A DNA stretch of 32,894 bases from CADEFX01 sp050260355 (GTDB lineage: Bacteria > Pseudomonadota > Alphaproteobacteria > Rhizobiales > Hyphomicrobiaceae), in contig JBLNBZ010000003.1 in the NCBI GenBank assembly GCA_050260355.1, positions 1 through 32,894 on the forward strand, written 5' to 3'. Below the pieces are notes generated by a model. That model had not been told where the DNA came from. It saw only the letters and a program-made list of their open reading frames with translations, and searched no databases. This document shows positions 31,601 to 32,894 of this stretch, piece after piece (position 1 is the first letter of the stretch; every line of letters starts with the position of its first letter). Position numbers and translations under genes: made by a program.

Positions 31601-32017
31601 ATGGACAAGATCATCTCTCTGCTTGTCGCCAACTGGCTGGCCATCGCGTTGCTGGCGCTCGTGGTCACGCTCACGTGGTCCCTCACGGCCAGATCAATCT
31701 TCCTCGTGGCGCTGCGCATCTTGGCACGGCCGCTTCTTCTGGCCGCCGTGATCGCGCTCGTCTACGACGGAACCCGCACCCTGGCTGGCGGCCAGGGGCT
31801 CATCACGACCTCCCTCGCCGACCATTGGCAAAACCTGGCGCCCGTGAGCTACGAGAGCGCGAGAGCCTTCGTCGGACAGCGACTATCCCCAGGTCTTTGG
31901 GACGGGCCAATCCTCACGGTCCTGCGGCTGCCTGCCTGGCTGGTACTCGGTGGATTGGGCCTTGCGCTCAGCTACGTCGGCCGCAAGCGCCGGGGCGTCA
32001 ACGTGTTCGCCAACTAG
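31601..32017 (+). CDS. Hypothetical membrane protein
   Basis: A 138-residue protein with three hydrophobic segments: about 8-28 (ANWLAIALLALVVTLTW), 30-55 (IFLVALRILARPLLLAAVIA) and 105-125 (LRLPAWLVLGGLGLALSYVG). The loop between them (about 56-100) is likely outside the cytoplasm, and the C-terminus is short and basic (GRKRRG). No known domain is recognised. The start at 31601 lacks a clear ribosome-binding site; a GGAG lies about 20 bases upstream. It is followed by msrA after 118 bases on the same strand and may be part of the chromosomal backbone. Confidence 0.7.
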   Translation: MDKIISLLVANWLAIALLALVVTLTWSLTARSIFLVALRILARPLLLAAVIALVYDGTRTLAGGQGLITTSLADHWQNLAPVSYESARAFVGQRLSPGLWDGPILTVLRLPAWLVLGGLGLALSYVGRKRRGVNVFAN

Positions 32018-32135
32018 GCCCGCCAGGGCGCGGCAGGCGGCTTAGCTGCCGCCCGGCAGATGTGACGTGGCACAGGCCCGAACAGGCATTACATTATAGA
32101 TCATCCAGCCACGCACGAACCGAAGGTGGACCCCC

Positions 32136-32795
32136 ATGTTCTTCAGAAAGAAGACTGAGATGCCGACGCGTGAAACCGCGCTGAAGGGGCGTGCAACACC
32201 GATTCCGACGGCCAAGACCCACTTCGTCAATGGGCGTGATCTCAAAGGCCCCTACCCGGAGGGCTTCGAGAGGGCCATGTTCGGCATGGGTTGCTTCTGG
32301 GGGGCCGAGCGCAAGTTCTGGGAGCTGGACGAGGGCATTCATGTCACGGCTGTCGGCTACGCTGGCGGGCTGACACCCAATCCGACGTACGAGGAGGTGT
32401 GCTCGGGGCTCACCGGTCACAACGAGGTCGTGCTCGTGGTGTTCGACCCCAAGGTCGTCAGCTACGACACGCTGCTCAAGACGTTCTGGGAAAGCCACGA
32501 TCCGACACAAGGCATGCGCCAGGGCAACGACGTCGGCACGCAGTACCGCTCGGGCATTTATGTTTTCAGCCCGGAGCAGCGCGCCGCCGCAGAGGCAAGC
32601 AAGGCTGCTTACGGGCCAGCCCTCAAGGCCAAGGGCTACGGGGCCATCACGACGGAAATCGTGGAGGCGCCGGAGTTCTACTTCGCCGAGGACTACCACC
32701 AGCAATATCTGGCCAAGGTGCCGCATGGATACTGCGGCCTCGGCGGGACGGGCGTGTCCTGCCCGATCGGCACCGGCGTGAAGGCCAGCGCCTAA
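32136..32795 (+). CDS. msrA: Peptide methionine sulfoxide reductase A
   Basis: A 219-residue MsrA. The catalytic motif GCFWG is at 52-56 with nucleophile C53, followed by VGYAGG, GHNEVVLVVFDP and DVGTQYRSGIYVF, all hallmarks of the family. Two C-terminal cysteines, C200 (GYCGLGG) and C209 (SCPIG), would act as resolving/recycling residues with thioredoxin. It reduces the S-epimer of methionine sulfoxide in proteins and protects against oxidative damage. There is no signal peptide, so it is cytoplasmic, with the roughly 40-residue N-terminal extension seen in longer MsrA proteins. No msrB gene is in the window. Confidence 0.97.
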   Translation: MFFRKKTEMPTRETALKGRATPIPTAKTHFVNGRDLKGPYPEGFERAMFGMGCFWGAERKFWELDEGIHVTAVGYAGGLTPNPTYEEVCSGLTGHNEVVLVVFDPKVVSYDTLLKTFWESHDPTQGMRQGNDVGTQYRSGIYVFSPEQRAAAEASKAAYGPALKAKGYGAITTEIVEAPEFYFAEDYHQQYLAKVPHGYCGLGGTGVSCPIGTGVKASA

Positions 32796-32799
32796 GAAA

Positions 32800-32856
32800 C
32801 TCGAGGCACCTTGGCAAACGGCCATACGCGGAGCGGCCGGCTTGGGGTGCCTCGAG
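32800..32856. terminator. Long inverted repeat after msrA, possible terminator
   Basis: CTCGAGGCACC (32800-32810) and GGTGCCTCGAG (32846-32856) are exact 11-bp inverted repeats. Inside the 35-base loop a second stem CGGCC/GGCCG can form. It begins five bases after the msrA stop. There is no T-run, so it may be a mRNA 3'-end stabiliser or a non-canonical terminator. Confidence 0.45.
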
Positions 32857-32894
32857 ATTGCTCAGCAAGCATGCGGGCGATGCTGATCTTGGGG

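Overview
The window looks like the chromosome of an alphaproteobacterium of the Hyphomicrobiales (Rhizobiales) type. The basis is high GC with strongly GC-biased third codon positions, and a dense set of ABC and tripartite uptake operons, each paired with its own regulator. This is inference from composition and gene content; there is no rRNA or marker gene to fix the taxon.

Layout. (1) 1-4557, minus strand: a dipeptide/oligopeptide-type ABC importer (solute-binding protein, two permeases, two ATPases, the last cut by the window edge), divergent from an IclR regulator (4722-5492). (2) 5656-6627: a LysR regulator, convergent with a nine-gene minus-strand operon (15504 down to 6637). In transcription order this operon holds a PaaK-like acyl-CoA ligase, an amidase-signature hydrolase, a PuuE-type polysaccharide-deacetylase-family hydrolase, a GAF protein, a branched-chain-amino-acid-type binding protein, and LivG, LivF, LivH and LivM. 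A LysR-type palindrome sits in front of the ligase. (3) 15741-16667: the collapsed remains of a type I-C CRISPR-Cas locus, with a cas3 HD fragment fused to the last third of cas1, the first codons of cas2, and two repeats around one spacer. (4) 20880 down to 16755, minus strand: an NMT1/SsuA-type ABC importer, a PPC/DUF296 protein and an HpcH/HpaI aldolase, divergent from a GntR regulator across a perfect 9+9 bp palindrome. (5) 21844-23610, minus strand: an Amidohydro_2 hydrolase and a second GntR regulator, divergent from a plus-strand operon (23715-28639) with two paralogous isocitrate-lyase/PEP-mutase-family enzymes interleaved with TctC, TctB and TctA. (6) 28640-31304: a gene-poor decayed stretch, a 5'-truncated universal stress protein gene and an IS481-type insertion sequence whose transposase is frameshifted. 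(7) 31328-32894: tRNA-Ser(GGA), a small membrane protein and methionine sulfoxide reductase A.

How it works together. Four unrelated uptake systems, each next to hydrolases, lyases or a CoA ligase and its own one-component regulator, suggest a catabolic accessory region for organic acids, amides or peptides. No substrate can be named from sequence. The most notable structures are the CRISPR relic, the three palindromic control regions, the doubled lyase in the tripartite-transporter operon, and two palindromes inside the IS transposase, one of which breaks its reading frame.
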